This document shows positions 1 through 13,500 of a DNA stretch of 64,000 bases, one piece after another. The translations under genes and the position numbers were made by a program. The notes below the pieces were generated by a model that saw only the letters and a list, made by a program, of their open reading frames with translations, ran no database searches and was not told where the DNA came from. Source of the DNA: Craterostigma plantagineum. Its lineage: Eukaryota; Streptophyta; Magnoliopsida; Lamiales; Linderniaceae. Every line of letters starts with the position of its first letter. Position 1 is the first letter of the stretch. The DNA lies in contig JAPQWV010000325.1 in NCBI GenBank assembly GCA_027422505.1, positions 558,001 to 622,000 of the forward strand. Reading direction: 5' to 3'.

Positions 1-3000
1 GACTTGTCAATCGAAAGTTATAGTCAAAATCGTACAGACTGCCGATTTAGGACGATTCCACTCGGACAGCAACCCTATGTCAGAATCGGGCGATTTTTCG
101 AGGTCGATGGACTTCGAATCGGGACTAACTTAAAACATAAAAATTCTAGGTAATCAAGTTGACTTTCCAGAAGAATTTTAATCAGGGTCGTCCAATTTGT
201 CAAGTTATAGTCAAAACCGTGCAGACTGCCGGTTTAAGCCTCTTCCACTCGGACAACAAAGTCAGAATCGGGCAAATTTTCGAGGTCAACGGACTTCGAA
301 TCGGTACTAATTTAAAACAAACAAATTCTAGATAATCAAGTTGGCCTTCCAAGAGAATTTGAATCAGTGTCGTCCGACTTGTCAATCAAAAGTTATAGTC
401 AAAATCGTGCAGACTGTCGGTATGGGCCGATTCCACTCGGACAACAACCCTATGTCAGAATCGGGCGATTGTTCGAGGTCGATGGACTTCGAATCGGAAC
501 TAACTTAAAACATAAAAATTCTAGATAATCAAGTGGTCTTTCCATAGGAATTTGAATCAGGGTCGTCCGACTTGTCAATCGAAAGGTATAGTCAAAATCG
601 GGCAATTTTTCGAGGTCGATGGACTTCGAATCGGGACTAACTTAAAACATTAAAATTCTAGATAATCAAGTTGACTTTCCGGAAGAATTTGAATCACGGT
701 CGTCCGATTTGTCAAGTTATAGTCAAAATCGTGCAGACTGCCGATTTCGGCCGATTCCACTCGAACAGCAACCCTAAGTTAGAATTCGGCGAATTTTCAT
801 GGTCGATGGACTTCGAATAGGGACTAACGTAAAAAATACAAATTCTAGATAATCAGAATCGGGCAAATTTTCGAGGTCGATGGACTTCGAATCGGTACTA
901 ATTTAAACAAACAAATTCAAGATAATCAAGTTAACTTTTCAAAGGAATTTTAATAAGTGTCGTCCGGCTTGTCAATCGAAAGTTATAGTCAAAACGTGCA
1001 GACTGCCGGTTTATGCCGATTCCACTCGGACAGCAACCCTATGTCAGAATCGGGCGATTTTTCGAGGTCGATAGACTTCGAATCGGGACTAACTTAAAAC
1101 ATAAAAATTCTAGGTAATCAAGTTGACTTTCCAGAAGAATTTGAATCAGGGTCGTCCGATTTGTCAAGTTATAGTCAAAACCGTGCAGACTGCCGATTTG
1201 TCAAGTTAAAGTCAGAATCGGGCGAATTTTCGAGGTCGATGGACTTCGAATAGGTACTAATTTAAAACAAACAAATTCTAGATAATCAAGTTGGTTTTCC
1301 AAAAAATTTGAATAAGTGTCGTCCGACTTGTCAATCAAAAGTTATAGTCAAAATGGTGCAGACTGCCGATTTAGGCCGATTCCACTCGGACAGCAACCCT
1401 ATGTCAGAATCGGGCGATTTTTCGAGGTCGATGGACTTCGAATTGGGACTAACTTAAAACATTACAATTCTATATAATCAAGTTGGATTTCAATAAGAAT
1501 TTGAATCGGGGTCGTCTGACTTGTCAATCGAAGTTATAGTCAAAATTGTGTAGACTGCCGGTTTCGGCCGATTCCACACGGACAGCAACCCTAAGTTAGA
1601 ATTCGGCGTCTTTTCAAGGTCGATGGACTTCGAATCGGGACTAACGTAAAAAATAAAAATTATAGATAATCAAGTTTTCTTTCCAAAGGAATTTGAATCA
1701 GGGTTGTCCGACTTGTCAATCGAAAGTTACAGTCAAAATCGTGCAGACTGACGATTTAGGTCGATTCCACTCGGACAGCAACCCTATGTCAGAATCGGGC
1801 GATTTTTCGAGGTCGATGGACTTCGTATCGGGACTAACTTAAAACATAAAAATTCTAGGTAATCAAGTTGACTTTCCAGAAGAATTTGAATCAGGGTCGT
1901 CCGATTTGTCAAGTTATAGTCAAAATCGTGCAGACTGCCGGTTTAAGCCGCTTCCACTCGGACAACAACCCTAAGTCAGAATCGGGCGAATTTTCAAGGT
2001 CGATGGACTTCGAATCGGTACTAATTTAAAACAAACAAATTCTATATAATCAAGTTGGCTTTCCAAGAGAATTTGAATCAGTGTCGTCCAACTTGTCAAT
2101 CAAAAGGTATAGTCAAAATCGTGCAGACTGCCGGTATAGGCCGATTCCACTCGGACAACAACCCTATGTCAGAATCGGGCGATTTTTTGAGGTTGATAGA
2201 CTTCGAATTGGGACTAACTTAAAACATACAAATTCTAGAAAATCAAGTTGGCTTTCCATAGGAATTTGAATCAGGGTCGTCCGACTTGTCAATCGAAAGT
2301 TATAGTCAAAATCGTGCAGACTGCCGATTTAGGCCGATTCCACTCGGACAGCAACCCTATGTCAGAATCGGGCGATTTTTCGAGGTCGATGGACTTCGAA
2401 TCGGGACTAACTTAAAACATAAAAATTCTAGATAATCAAGTTGACTTCCGGAAGAATTTGAATCAGGGTCGTCCGATTTGTCAAGTAATAGTCAAAATCG
2501 TGCAGACTGTCGGTTTCGGCCGATTCCACTCGGACAGCAACCCTAAGTTAGAATTCGGCGAATTTTCATGGTCGATGGACTTCGAATAGGGACTAACGTA
2601 AAAATACAAATTCTAGATAATCAGAATCGGGCAAATTTTCGAGGTCAATGGACTTCGAATCGGTACTAATTTAAACAAACGAATTCTAGATAATCAAGTT
2701 GGCTTTCCAAGCGAATTTGAATCAGTGTCGTCCGACTTGTCAATCAAAAGTTATAGTCAATGGACTTCGAATCGGGCGATTTTTCGAGGTCGATGGACTT
2801 CGAATCGGGACTAATGTCAAAAATACAAATTCTAGATAATCAAGTTGGCTTTCCATAGGAATTTGAATCAGGGTCGTCCGTCTTGTCAATCGAAAGTTAT
2901 AGTCAAACTCGTGCAGACTGCTGATTTAGGCCGATTCCACTCGGACAGCAACCCTATGTCAGAACCGGGCGATTTTTCGAGGTCGATGGACTTCGAATCG

Positions 3001-4948
3001 GGACTAACTTAAAACTTAAAATTGTAGATAACCAAGTTGACTTTCCGGAAGAATCTGAATCAGGGTCGTCCGATTTGTCAAGTTATAGTCAAAATCGTGC
3101 AGACTGCCGGTTTAAGCCGCTTCCACTCGGACAACAAAGTCAGAATCGGGCGAATTTTCGAGGTCGATGGACTTCGAATAGGTACTAATTTGAAACAAAC
3201 AAATTCTAGATAATCAAGTTGGTTTTCCAAAAAAATTTGAATAAGTGTCGTCCGACTTGTCAATCAAAAGTTATAGTCAAAATGGTGCAGACTGCCGATT
3301 TAGGCCGATTCCACTCGCACAGCAACCCTATGTCAGAATCAGGCAATTTTTCGAGGTCGATGGACTTCGAATTGGGACTAACTTAAAACATTAAAATTCT
3401 ATATAATCAAGTTGGATTTCCATAAGAATTTGAATCAGGGTCGTCTGACTTGTCAATCGAAGTTATAGTCAAAATTGTGTAGACTGCCGGTTTCGGCCGA
3501 TTCCACACGGACAGCAACCCTAAGTTAGAATTCGGCGTCTTTTCAAGGTCGATGGACTTCGAATCGGGACTAACGTAAAAAATAAAAATTCTAGATAATC
3601 AAGTTGTTTTTCCAAAGGAATTTGAATCAGTGTCGTCCGACTTGTCAATCGAAAGTTATAGTCAAAATTGTGCAGACTGCCGATTTAGGCCGATTCCACT
3701 CGGACAGCAACCCTATGTCAGAATCAGGCAATTTTTCGAGGTCGATGGACTTCGAATTGGGACTAACTTAAAACATTAAAATTCTATATAATCAAGTTGG
3801 ATTTCCATAAGAATTTTAATCAGGGTCGTCTGACTTGTCAATCGAAGTTATAGTCAAAATTGTGTAGACTGCCGGTTTCGGCCGATTCCACACGGACAGC
3901 AACCCTAAGTTAGAATTCGGCGTCTTTTCAAGGTCGATGGACTTCGAATCGGGACTAACGTAAAAAATAAAAATTCTAGATAATCAAGTTGTTTTTCCAA
4001 ACGAATTTGAATCAGTGTCGTCCGACTTGTCAATCGAAAGTTATAGTCAAAATTGTGCAGACTGCCGATTTAGGCCGATTCCACTCGGACAGCAACCCTA
4101 TGTCAGAATCGGGCGATTTTTCGAGATCGATGGACTTCGAATCGGGACTAAATTAAAACTTAAAAATTCTAGATAATCAAGTTGACTTTCCAGAAGAATT
4201 TGAATCAGGGTCGTCCGACTTGTCAATCGATAGTCATAGTCAAAATTGTGCAGAGTGCCGGTTTCGGCCGATTCCACTCGGACATCAACCCTAAGTTAGA
4301 ATTCGGCGAATTTTCATGGTCGATGGACTTCGAATAGGGACTAACGTAAGAAATACAAATTCTAGATAATCAAGTTGCCTTTCCGTAGGAATTTGAATTA
4401 GGGTTCTCCGACTTGTCAATCGAAATTTATAGTCAAAATCGTGCAGACTGTCGATTTAGGTCGATTCCACTCGGACAGCAACCCTATGTCAGAATCGGGC
4501 GATTTTTCGAGGTCGATGGACTTCGAATCGGGACTAAATTAAAACATAAAAATTCTAGATAATCAAGTTGACTTTCCAGAAGAATTTGAATCAGGGTCGT
4601 CCGACTTGTCAATCGATAGTCATAGTCAAAATTGTGCAGACTGCCGGTTTCGGCCGATTCCACTCTGACTGCAACCCTAAGTTAGAATTCGGCGAATTTT
4701 CATGGTCGATGGACTTCGAATAGGGACTAACGTAAGAAATACAAATTCTAGATAATCAAGTTGCCTTTCCGTAGGAATTTGAATCAGGGTTCTCCGACTT
4801 GTCAATCGAAAGTTATAGTCAAAATCGTACAGACTGCCGATTTAGGTCGATTCCACTCGGACAGCAACCCTATGTCAGAATCGGGCGATTTTTCGAGGTC
4901 GATGGACTTCGAATCGGGACTAACTTAAAACATAAAAATTCTAGGTAA

Positions 4949-7900
4949 TCAAGTTATAGTCAAAACCGTGCAGACTACCGGTTTAAGCCGCTTCCACTCG
5001 GACAACAAAGTCAGAATCGGCGAATTTTCAAAGTCGATGGACTTCGAAATCGGTACTAATTTTAAACAAACAAATTCTAGATAATCAAGTTGGTTTTCCG
5101 AAAGAATTTGAATCAGTGTCGTCCGACTTATCAATCGAAAGTTATAGTCAAAATTGTGCAGACTGCCGATTTAGGCCGATTCCACTCGGACAGCAACCCT
5201 ATGTTAGAATCGAGCGATTTTTCGAGGTCGATGGACTTCGAATCGGGACTAACTTAAAACATTAAATTCTAGATAATCAAGTTGGATTACCATAAGAATT
5301 TGAATCAGGGTCGTCTGACTTGTCAATCGAAGTTATAGTCAAAATTGTGCAGACTGCCGGTTTCGGCCGATTCCACACGGACAGCAACCCTAAGTTAGAA
5401 TTCGGCAAATTTTCAAGGTCGATGGACTTCGAATCGGGACTAACGTAAAAAATAAAAATTCTAGATAATCAAGTTGAATTTCCAGAGGAATTTGAATCAG
5501 GGTCGTCCGACTTGTCAATCGATAGTCATAGTCAAAATTGTGCAGAGTGCCGGTTTCGGCCGATTCCACTCGGACAGCAACCCTAAGTTAGAATTCGGCG
5601 AATTTTCATGGTCGATGGACTTCGAATAGGGACTAACGTAAGAAATACAAATTCTAGATAATCAAGTTGCCTTTCCGTAGGAATTTGAATCAGGGTTCTC
5701 CGACTTGTCAATCGAAAGTTATAGTAAAAATCGTGCAGACTGTCGATTTAGGTCGATTCCACTCGGACAGCAACCCTATGTCAGAATCGGGCGATTTTTC
5801 GAGGTTGATGGACTTCGAATCGGGACTAAATTAAAACATAAAAATTCTAGATAATCAAGTTGACTTTTCAGAAGAATTTGAATCAGGGTCGTCCGACTTG
5901 TCAATCGATAGTCATAGTCAAAATTGTGCAGACTGCCGGTTTCGGTCGATTCCACTCGGACTGCAACCCTAAGTTAGAATTCGGCAAATTTTCATGGTCG
6001 GTGGACTTCGAATAGGGACTAACGTAAGAAATACAAATTCTAGATAATCAAGTTGCCTTTCCGTAGGAATTTGAATCAGGGTTCTCCGACTTGTCAATCG
6101 AAAGTTATAGTCAAAATCGTACAGACTGCCGATTTAGGTCGATTCCACTCGGACAGCAACCCTATGTCATAATCGGGCGATTTTTCGAGGTCGATGGACT
6201 TCGAATCGGGACTAACTTAAAACATAAAAATTCTACGTAATCAACTTGACTTTCCAGAAGAATTTGAATCAGGGTCGTCCGACTTGTCAATCGATAGTCA
6301 TAGTCAAAATTGTGCAGACTGCCGGTTTCGGCCGATTCCACTCGGACTGCAACCCTAAGTTAGAATTCGACGAATTTTCATGGTCGATGGACTTCGAATA
6401 GGGACTAACGTAAGAAATACAAATTCTAGATAATCAAGTTGCCTTTCCGTAGGAATTTGAATCAGGGTTCTCCGACTTGTCAATCGAAAGTTATAGTCAA
6501 AATCGTACAGACTGCCGATTTAGGTCGATCCCACTCGGACAGCAACCCTATGTCAGAATCGGGCGATTTTTCGAGGTCGATGGCCTTCGAATCGGGACTA
6601 ACTTAAAACATTAAAATTCTAGGTAATCAAGTTATAGTCAAAACCGTGCAGACTACCGGTTTTAAGCCGCTTCCACTCGGACAACAAAGTCAGAATCGGG
6701 CGAATTTTCGAAGTCGATGGACTTCGAATCGATACTAATTTAAAACAAACAAATTCTAGATAATCAAGTTGGTTTTCCGAAAGAATTTGAATCAGTGTCG
6801 TCCGACTTGTCAATCGAAAGTTATAGTCAAAATTGTGCAGACTGCCGATTTAGGCCGATTCCACTCGGACAGCAACCCTATGTTAGAATCGGGCGATTTT
6901 TCGAGGTCGATGGACTTCGAATCGGGACTAACTTAAAACATTAAAATTCTAGATAATCAAGTTGGATTACCATAAGAATTTGAATCAGGGTCGTCTGACT
7001 TGTCAATCGAAGTTATAGTCAAAATTGTGCAGACTGTCGGTTTCGGCCGATTCCACACGGACAGCAACCCTAAGTTAGAATTCGGCAAATTTTCAAGGTC
7101 GATGGACTTCGAATCGGGACTAACGTAAAAAATAAAAATTCTAGATAATCAAGTTGACTTTCCAGAAGAATTTGAATCAGGGTCGTCCGACTTGTCAATC
7201 GATAGTCATAGTCAAAATTGTGCAGAGTGCCGGTTTCGGCCGATTCCACTCGGACAGCAACCCTAAGTTAGAATTCGGCGAATTTTCATGGTCGATGGAC
7301 TTCGAATAGGGACTAACGTAAGAAATACAAATTCTAGATAATCAAGTTGCCTTTCCGTAGGAATTTGAATCAGGGTTCTCCGACTTGTCAATCGAAAGTT
7401 ATAGTCAAAATCGTGCAGACTGTCGATTTAGGTCGATTCCACTCGGACAGCAACCCTATGTCAGAATCGGGCGATTTTTCGAGGTCGATGGACTTCGAAT
7501 CGGGACTAAATTAAAACATAAAAATTCTAGATAATCAAGTTGACTTTCCAGAAGAATTTGAATCAGGGTCGTCCGACTTGTCAATCGATAGTCATAGTCA
7601 AAATTGTGCAGACTGCCGGTTTCGGCCGATTCCACTCGGACTGCAACCCTAAGTTAGAATTCGGCAAATTTTCATGGTCGGTGGACTTCGAATAGGGACT
7701 AACGTAAGAAATACAAATTCAAGATAATCAAGTTGCCTTTCCGTAGGAATCTGAATCAGGGTTCTCCGACTTGTCAATCGAAAGTTATAGTCAAAATCGT
7801 ACAGACTGCCGATTTAGGTCGATTCCACTCGGACAGCAACCCTATGTCAGAATCGGGCGATTTTTCGAGGTCGATGGACTTCGAATCGGGACTAACTTAA

Positions 7901-10506
7901 AACATAAAAATTCTAGGTAATCAAGTTATAGTCAAAACCGTGCAGACTACCGGTTTAAGCCGCTTCCACTCGGACAACAAAGTCAGAATCGGGCGAATTT
8001 TCGAAGTCGATGGACTTCGAATCGGTACTAATTTAAAACAAACAAATTCTAGATAATCAAGTTGGTTTTCCGAAAGAATTTGAATCAGTGTCGTCCGACT
8101 TGTCAATCGAAAGTTATAGTCAAAATTGTGCAGACTGCCGATTTAGGCCGATTCCACTCGGACAGCAACCCTATGTTAGAATCGGGCGATTTTTCGAGGT
8201 CGATGGACTTCGAATCGGGACTAACTTAAAACATTAAAATTCTAGATAATCAAGTTGGATTACCATAAGAATTTGAATCAGGGTCGTCTGACTTGTCAAT
8301 CGAAGTTATAGTCAAAATTGTGCAGACTGCCGGTTTCGGCCGATTCCACACGGACAGCAACCCTAAGTTAGAATTCGGCAAATTTTCAAGGTCGATGGAC
8401 TTCGAATCGGGACTAACGTAAAAAATAAAAATTCTAGATAATCAAGTTGACTTTCCAGAAGAATTTGAATCAGGGTCGTCCGACTTGTCAATCGATAGTC
8501 ATAGTCAAAATTGTGCAGAGTGCCGGTTTCGGCCGATTCCACTCGGACAGCAACCCTAAGTTAGAATTCGGCGAATTTTCATGGTCGATGGACTTCGAAT
8601 AGGGACTAACGTAAGAAATACAAATTCTAGATAATCAAGTTGCCTTTCCGTAGGAATTTGAATCAGGGTTCTCCGACTTGTCAATCGAAAGTTATAGTCA
8701 AAATCGTGCAGACTGTCGATTTAGGTCGATTCCACTCGGACAGCAACCCTATGTCAGAATCGGGCGATTTTTCGAGGTCGATGGACTTCGAATCGGGACT
8801 AAATTAAAACATAAAAATTCTAGATAATCAAGTTGACTTTCCAGAAGAATTTGAATCAGGGTCGTCCGACTTGTCAATCGATAGTCATAGTCAAAATTGT
8901 GCAGACTGCCGGTTTCGGCCGATTCCACTCGGACTGCAACCCTAAGTTAGAATTCGGCAAATTTTCATGGTCGGTGGACTTCGAATAGGGACTAACGTAA
9001 GAAATACAAATTCTAGATAATCAAGTTGCCTTTCCGTAGGAATCTGAATCAGGGTTCTCCGACTTGTCAATCGAAAGTTATAGTCAAAATCGTACAGACT
9101 GCCGATTTAGGTCGATTCCACTCGGACAGCAACCCTATGTCAGAATCGGGCGATTTTTCGAGGTCGATGGACTTCGAATCGGGACTAACTTAAAACATAA
9201 AAATTCTAGGTAATCAAGTTATAGTCAAAACCGTGCAGACTACCGGTTTAAGCCGCTTCCACTCGGACAACAAAGTCAGAATCGGGCGAATTTTCGAAGT
9301 CGATGGACTTCGAATCGGTACTAATTTAAAACAAACAAATTCTAGATAATCAAGTTGGTTTTCCGAAAGAATTTGAATCAGTGTCGTCCGACTTGTCAAT
9401 CGAAAGTTATAGTCAAAATTGTGCAGACTGCCGATTTAGGCCGATTCCACTCGGACAGCAACCCTATGTTAGAATCGGGCGATTTTTCGAGGTCGATGGA
9501 CTTCGAATCGGGACTAACTTAAAACATTAAAATTCTAGATAATCAAGTTGGATTACCATAAGAATTTGAATCAGGGTCGTCTGACTTGTCAATCGAAGTT
9601 ATAGTCAAAATTGTGCAGACTGCCGGTTTCGGCCGATTCCACACGGACAGCAACCCTAAGTTAGAATTCGGCAAATTTTCATGGTCGATGGACTTCGAAT
9701 CGGGACTAACGTAAAAAATAAAAATTCTAGATAATCAAGTTGACTTTCCAGAAGAATTTGAATCAGGGTCGTCCGACTTGTCAATCGATAGTCATAGTCA
9801 AAATTGTGCAGAGTGCCGGTTTCGGCCGATTCCACTCGGACAGCAACCCTAAGTTAGAATTCGGCGAATTTTCATGGTCGATGGACTTCGAATAGGGACT
9901 AACGTAAGAAATACAAATTCTAGATAATCAAGTTGCCTTTCCGTAGGAATTTGAATCAGGGTTCTCCGACTTGTCAATCGAAAGTTATAGTCAAAATCGT
10001 GCAGACTGTCGATTTAGGTCGATTCCACTCGGACAGCAACCCTATGTCAGAATCGGGCGATTTTTCGAGGTCGATGGACTTCGAATCGGGACTAAATTAA
10101 AACATAAAAATTCTAGATAATCAAGTTGACTTTCCAGAAGAATTTGAATCAGGGTCGTCCGACTTGTCAATCGATAGTCATAGTCAAAATTGTGCAGACT
10201 GCCGGTTTCGACCGATTCCACTCGGACTGCAACCCTAAGTTAGAATTCGGCGAATTTTCATGGTCGATGGACTTCGAATAGGGACTAACGTAAGAAATAC
10301 AAATTCTAGATAATCAAGTTGCCTTTCCGTAGGAATCTGAATCTGGGTTCTCCGACTTGTCAATCGAAAGTTATAGTCAAAATCGTACAGACTGCCGATT
10401 TAGGTCGATTCCACTCGGACAGCAACCCTATGTCAGAATCGGGCGATTTTTCGAGGTCGATGGACTTCGAATCGGGACTAACTTAAAACATAAAAATTCT
10501 AGGTAA
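4949..10506. repeat. Higher-order repeat A: 7-monomer, 1,293-bp unit
   Basis: The same junction, TAATCAAGTTATAGTC, occurs at 4949, 6627, 7921, 9214 and 10507, giving spacings of 1678, 1294, 1293 and 1293 bp. The units at 7921 and 9214 differ at only a few bases by eye. Each unit holds seven monomers of about 177, 193, 191, 192, 195, 192 and 153 bp. The last is short because 46 bp between two CAAGTT copies are missing. The first unit (4949-6626) is 385 bp longer because it carries an extra dimer of monomers 6 and 7. Parts of the same order extend left to about 4.2 kb and right to about 10.9 kb. Confidence 0.9.
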
Positions 10507-13500
10507 TCAAGTTATAGTCAAAACCGTGCAGACTACCGGTTTAAGCCGCTTCCACTCGGACAACAAAGTCAGAATCGGGCGAATTTTCGAAGTCGATGGA
10601 CTTCGAATCGGTACTAATTTAAAACAAACAAATTCTAGATAATCAAGTTGGTTTTCCGAAGAATTTGAATCAGTGTCGTCCGACTTGTCAATCGAAAGTT
10701 ATAGTCAAAATTGTGCAGACTGCCGATTTAGGCCGATTCCACTCGGACAGCAACCCTATGTTAGAATCGGGCGATTTTTCGAGGTCGATGGACTTCGAAT
10801 CGGGACTAACTTAAAACATTAAAATTCTAGATAATCAAGTTGGATTACCATAAGAGTTTGAATCAGGGTCGTCTGACTTGTCAATCGAAGTTATAGTCAA
10901 AATTGTGTAGACTGCCGGTTTCGGCCGATTCCACACGGACAGCAACCCAAGTTAGAATTCGGCAAATTTTCAAGGTCGATGGACTTCGAATCGAGACTAA
11001 CGTAAAAAATAAAAATTCTAGATAATCAAGTTGTCTTTCCAAAGGAATTTGAATCAGGATTGTCCGACTTGTCAATCGAAAGTTATAGTCAAAATCGTGC
11101 AGACTGCCGATTTAGGCCGATTCCACTCGGACAACAACCCTATGTCAGAATCGGGCGATTTTTCGAGGTCGATGGACTTCGAATCGGGACTAACTTAAAA
11201 CATAAAAATTCTAGGTAATCAAGTTGAATTTCCAGAAGAATTTGAATCAGGGTCGTCCGATTTGTCAAGTTATAGTCAAAATCGTGCAGACTGTCGGTTT
11301 AAGACGCTTCCACTCGGACAACAACCCTAAGTCAGAATCGGGCGAATTTTCGAGGTCGAGGGACTAGGAATCGGTACTAATTTAAAACAAACAAATGCTA
11401 GATAATCAAGTTGGCTTTCCAAAGGAATTTGAAACAGTGTCGTCCGACTTGTCAATCGAAAGTTATAGTCAAAATGTGCAGACTGCCGGTTTAGGCCGAT
11501 TCCACTCGGATAGCAACCCTATGTCAGAATCGAGCGATTTTTCGAGATCGATGGACTTCGAATCGGGACTAAATTAAAACATAAAAATTCTAGATAATCA
11601 AGTTGACTTTACAGAAGAATTTGAATCAGGGTCGTCCGACTTGTCAATCGATAGTCATAGTCAAAATTGTGCAGACTGCCGGTTTCGGCCGATTCCACTC
11701 GGACAGCAACCCTAAGTTAGAATTCGGCGAATTTTCATGGCCGGTTTAGGCCGATTCCACTCGGATAGCAACCCTATGTCAGAATCGGGCGATTTTTCGA
11801 GGTTGATGGACTTCGAATCGGGACTAACTTAAAACATAAAAATTCTAGGTAATCAAGTTGAATTTCCATAAGAATTTGAATCAGGGTCGTCCGATTTGTC
11901 AAGTTATAGTCAAAATCGTGCAGACTGTCGGTTTAAGACGCTTCCACTCGGACAACAACCCTAAGTCAGAATCGGGCGAATTTTCGAGGTCGATGGACTT
12001 CGAATAGGTACTAATTTGAAACAAACAAATTCTAGATAATCAAGTTGGTTTTCCAAAAAAATTTGAATAAGTGTCGTCCGACTTGTCAATCAAAAGTTAT
12101 AGTCAAAATGGTGCAGACTGCCGATTTAGGCCGATTCCACTCGGACAGCAACCCTATGTCAGAATCAGGCGATTTTCGAGGTCGATGGACTTCGAATCGG
12201 GACTAACTTAAAACATTAAAATTCTATATAATCAAGTTGGATTTCCATAAGAATTTGAATCAGGGTCGTCTGACTTGTCAATCGAAGTTATAGTCAAAAT
12301 TGTGCAGACTGCCGGTTTCGGCCGATTCCACACGGACAGCAACCCTAAGTTAGAATTCGGCAAATTTTCAAGGTCGATGGACTTCGAATCGGGACTAACG
12401 TAAAAAATACAAATTCTAGATAATCAAGTTGTCTTTCCAAAGGAATTTGAATCAGGGTTGTCCGACTTGTCAATCGAAAGTTACAGTCAAAATCGTGCAG
12501 ACTGCCGATTTAGGTCGATTCCACTCGGACAACAACCCTATGTCAGAATCGGGCGATTTTTCGAGGTCGATGGACTTCGAATCGGGACTAACTTAAAACA
12601 TAAAAATTCTAGGTAATCAAGTTGAATTTCTAGAAGAATTTGAATCAGGGTCGTCCGATTTGTCAAGTTATAGTCAAAATCGTGCAGACTGTCGGTTTAA
12701 GACGCTTCCACTCGGACAACAACCCTAAGTCAGAATCGGGCGAATTTTCGAGGTCGATGGACTTCGAATCGGTACTAATTTAAAACAAACAAATGCTAGA
12801 TAATCAAGTTGGCTTTCCAAAGGAATTTGAAACAGTGTCGTCCGACTTGTCAATCAGAAGGTATAGTCAAAATCGTGCAGACTGCCGGTATAGGCCGATT
12901 CCACTCGGACAACAACCCTATGTCAGAATCGTGCGATTTTTTGAGGTTGATGGACTTCGAATTGGGACTAAATTAAAACATAAAAATTCTAGATAATCAA
13001 GTTGACTTTACAGAAGAATTTGAATCAGGGTCGTCCGACTTGTCAATCGATAGTCATAGTCAAAATTGTGCAGACTGCCGATTTAGGCCGATTCCACTCG
13101 GACAGCAACCCTAAGTGAGAATCGGGCGAATTTTCATGGTCGATGGACTTTGAATAGTGACTAACGGAAAACATAAAAATTCTAGATAATCAAGTTGACT
13201 TCCGAAAGAATTTGAATCAGGGTCGTCCGATTTGTCAAGTTATAGTCAAAATCGTGCAGACTGCCGGTTTCGGCCGATTCCACTCGGACAGCAACCCTAA
13301 GTTAGAATTCGGCGAATTTTCATGGTCGATGGACTTCGAATAGGGACTAACGTAAATAATACAAATTCTAGATAATCAGAATCGGGCAAATTTTCGAGGT
13401 CGATGGACTTCGAATCGGTACTAATTTAAACAAACAAATTCTAGATAATCAAGTTGGCTTTCCAAGCGAATTTAAATCAGTGTCGTCCGACTTGTCAATC

